DNA of 19,098 nt from Cudoniella acicularis (lineage: Eukaryota; Ascomycota; Leotiomycetes; Helotiales; Helotiaceae), in contig JAAMPI010001133.1 in the NCBI GenBank assembly GCA_013054445.1, positions 1 through 19,098 on the forward strand, written 5' to 3'. The notes under the pieces are model-generated. The model saw only the letters and a program-made list of their open reading frames with translations, had not been told where the DNA came from and searched no databases. Both the position numbers and the translations under genes were made by a program. Shown piece after piece: positions 18,586 to 19,098 of the stretch. How positions within the stretch are numbered: position 1 is the first letter of the stretch; each line of letters opens with the position of its first letter.

Positions 18586-19098
18586 CTATGTTTGAAATAT
18601 CTTCTGCACCTTACTCACAACATCGTAGCCATACATATCTTTCAAAGCGCTCTGATCATTCAGTTGGTTTGGTGTCTCGCCAGTTTCTGCCTCTGCAGCC
18701 AGCGCTGCATCGCGCGACTGTTGTTCCTCACCTAAGCTCATACATCAGCCAAAAAAAGTCTTCATCCAGTTTCAATGGGGAGAAAATCAAGGGCTTACCG
18801 TCTAGAAGATGGAAATATTTCTGGTTTTTCCGTCCCGCTTCACGCATCGCAAAAGTCCTGGGGATCCTTATCTTCTCATACTCAGCCAAGACACTACGCA
18901 AAGGACGTTCCTCAGAGACGAACTTCAAGCATTCTGCCAAAGCGGCTGCATCTTCTATTGCGCTTGCCGCTCCCTGAGCAACATATGGAAGCATAGGATG
19001 GGCAGCATCCCCCAACAAAACCATAGCTCCTACGGGATGCAGCCAGCGATCCAATGCTCCCCGGTCACGCAGACTCCATACATAAGACTGCTCGATCT
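18586..19098 (-). CDS. FAD-dependent monooxygenase 3 (salicylate hydroxylase-like), 3' part only
   Basis: The gene enters from the right edge. Exons are 19098-18799 (continuing outside) and 18731-18586, split by a 67-nt intron (GTAAGC...TTAG), ending in TAG. The visible part begins IEQSYVWSLRDRG and holds a textbook GD motif, VLLGDAAHPMLPYVAQG followed by AIEDAAALAECL, the FAD-ribityl binding region of class A flavin monooxygenases. The tail is a charged helix (EYEKIRIPRTFAMREAGRKN) and about 48 polar residues ending KVQKIFQT. Unlike monooxygenase 2, the key Asp and His (GDAAH) are kept, and no lesion is seen in the part visible. It is convergent with the metallo-hydrolase, with 72 bp between stop codons. 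It probably hydroxylates or decarboxylates an aromatic acid. Confidence 0.88.

Noticed and set aside
1..19098. tRNA, rRNA, CRISPR arrays or bacterial operon signals
   Set aside because: None was recognised on either strand, and the intron-containing genes make prokaryotic features irrelevant.

Overview
The window looks like nuclear DNA of a filamentous ascomycete. Genes are split by short introns (about 43-103 nt) with GT...AG ends and CTRAY-type branch points. The protein families are typical of Pezizomycotina: a zinc-finger regulator with a fungal transcription-factor domain, several FAD-dependent monooxygenases and a DHA1-type MFS transporter. All gene models here were rebuilt by hand from reading frames, splice signals and remembered family motifs, because most genes are broken into several ORFs.

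Layout, left to right: the last 38 codons of an unidentified + strand gene (2-118); a gene-poor spacer with a doubtful acetyltransferase relic; a four-exon aldehyde dehydrogenase-like gene (977-2687, +) whose catalytic residues are replaced; a convergent five-exon regulator with two C2H2 fingers, a Zn2Cys6 cluster and a fungal_trans domain (6254-3098, -); a divergent promoter; FAD monooxygenase 1 (6810-8286, +); an MFS transporter (8880-11192, +) split by a 271-bp inverted-repeat element; a 1.35-kb AT-rich spacer with a run of 20 G; an acetoacetate decarboxylase-like gene (13420-12548, -); FAD monooxygenase 2 (15153-13621, -); an intronless NADPH-dependent FMN reductase with a C-terminal zinc ribbon (16980-15994, -); a metallo-beta-lactamase-fold hydrolase (17312-18513, +), head to head with the reductase; and the 3' part of FAD monooxygenase 3 (18586 to beyond the right edge, -).

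The regulator, three flavin monooxygenases, flavin reductase, decarboxylase-like enzyme, hydrolase and transporter look like the tailoring, catabolic or export part of a small-molecule gene cluster. No polyketide synthase, NRPS or terpene synthase is visible. The substrate cannot be told from the sequence.

The main finding is decay. The transporter carries three independent lesions: a 1-nt loss in a G run, an in-frame TAG, and an exonic MITE-like insertion with a TTA target duplication whose removal restores the reading frame exactly. The decarboxylase-like gene and monooxygenase 1 also have in-frame TAG codons, and monooxygenase 2 has a probable frameshift. All three TAGs could be CAG to TAG (CpA to TpA) changes, as expected of repeat-induced point mutation or ordinary C-to-T decay. 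The regulator, FMN reductase and metallo-hydrolase read intact.
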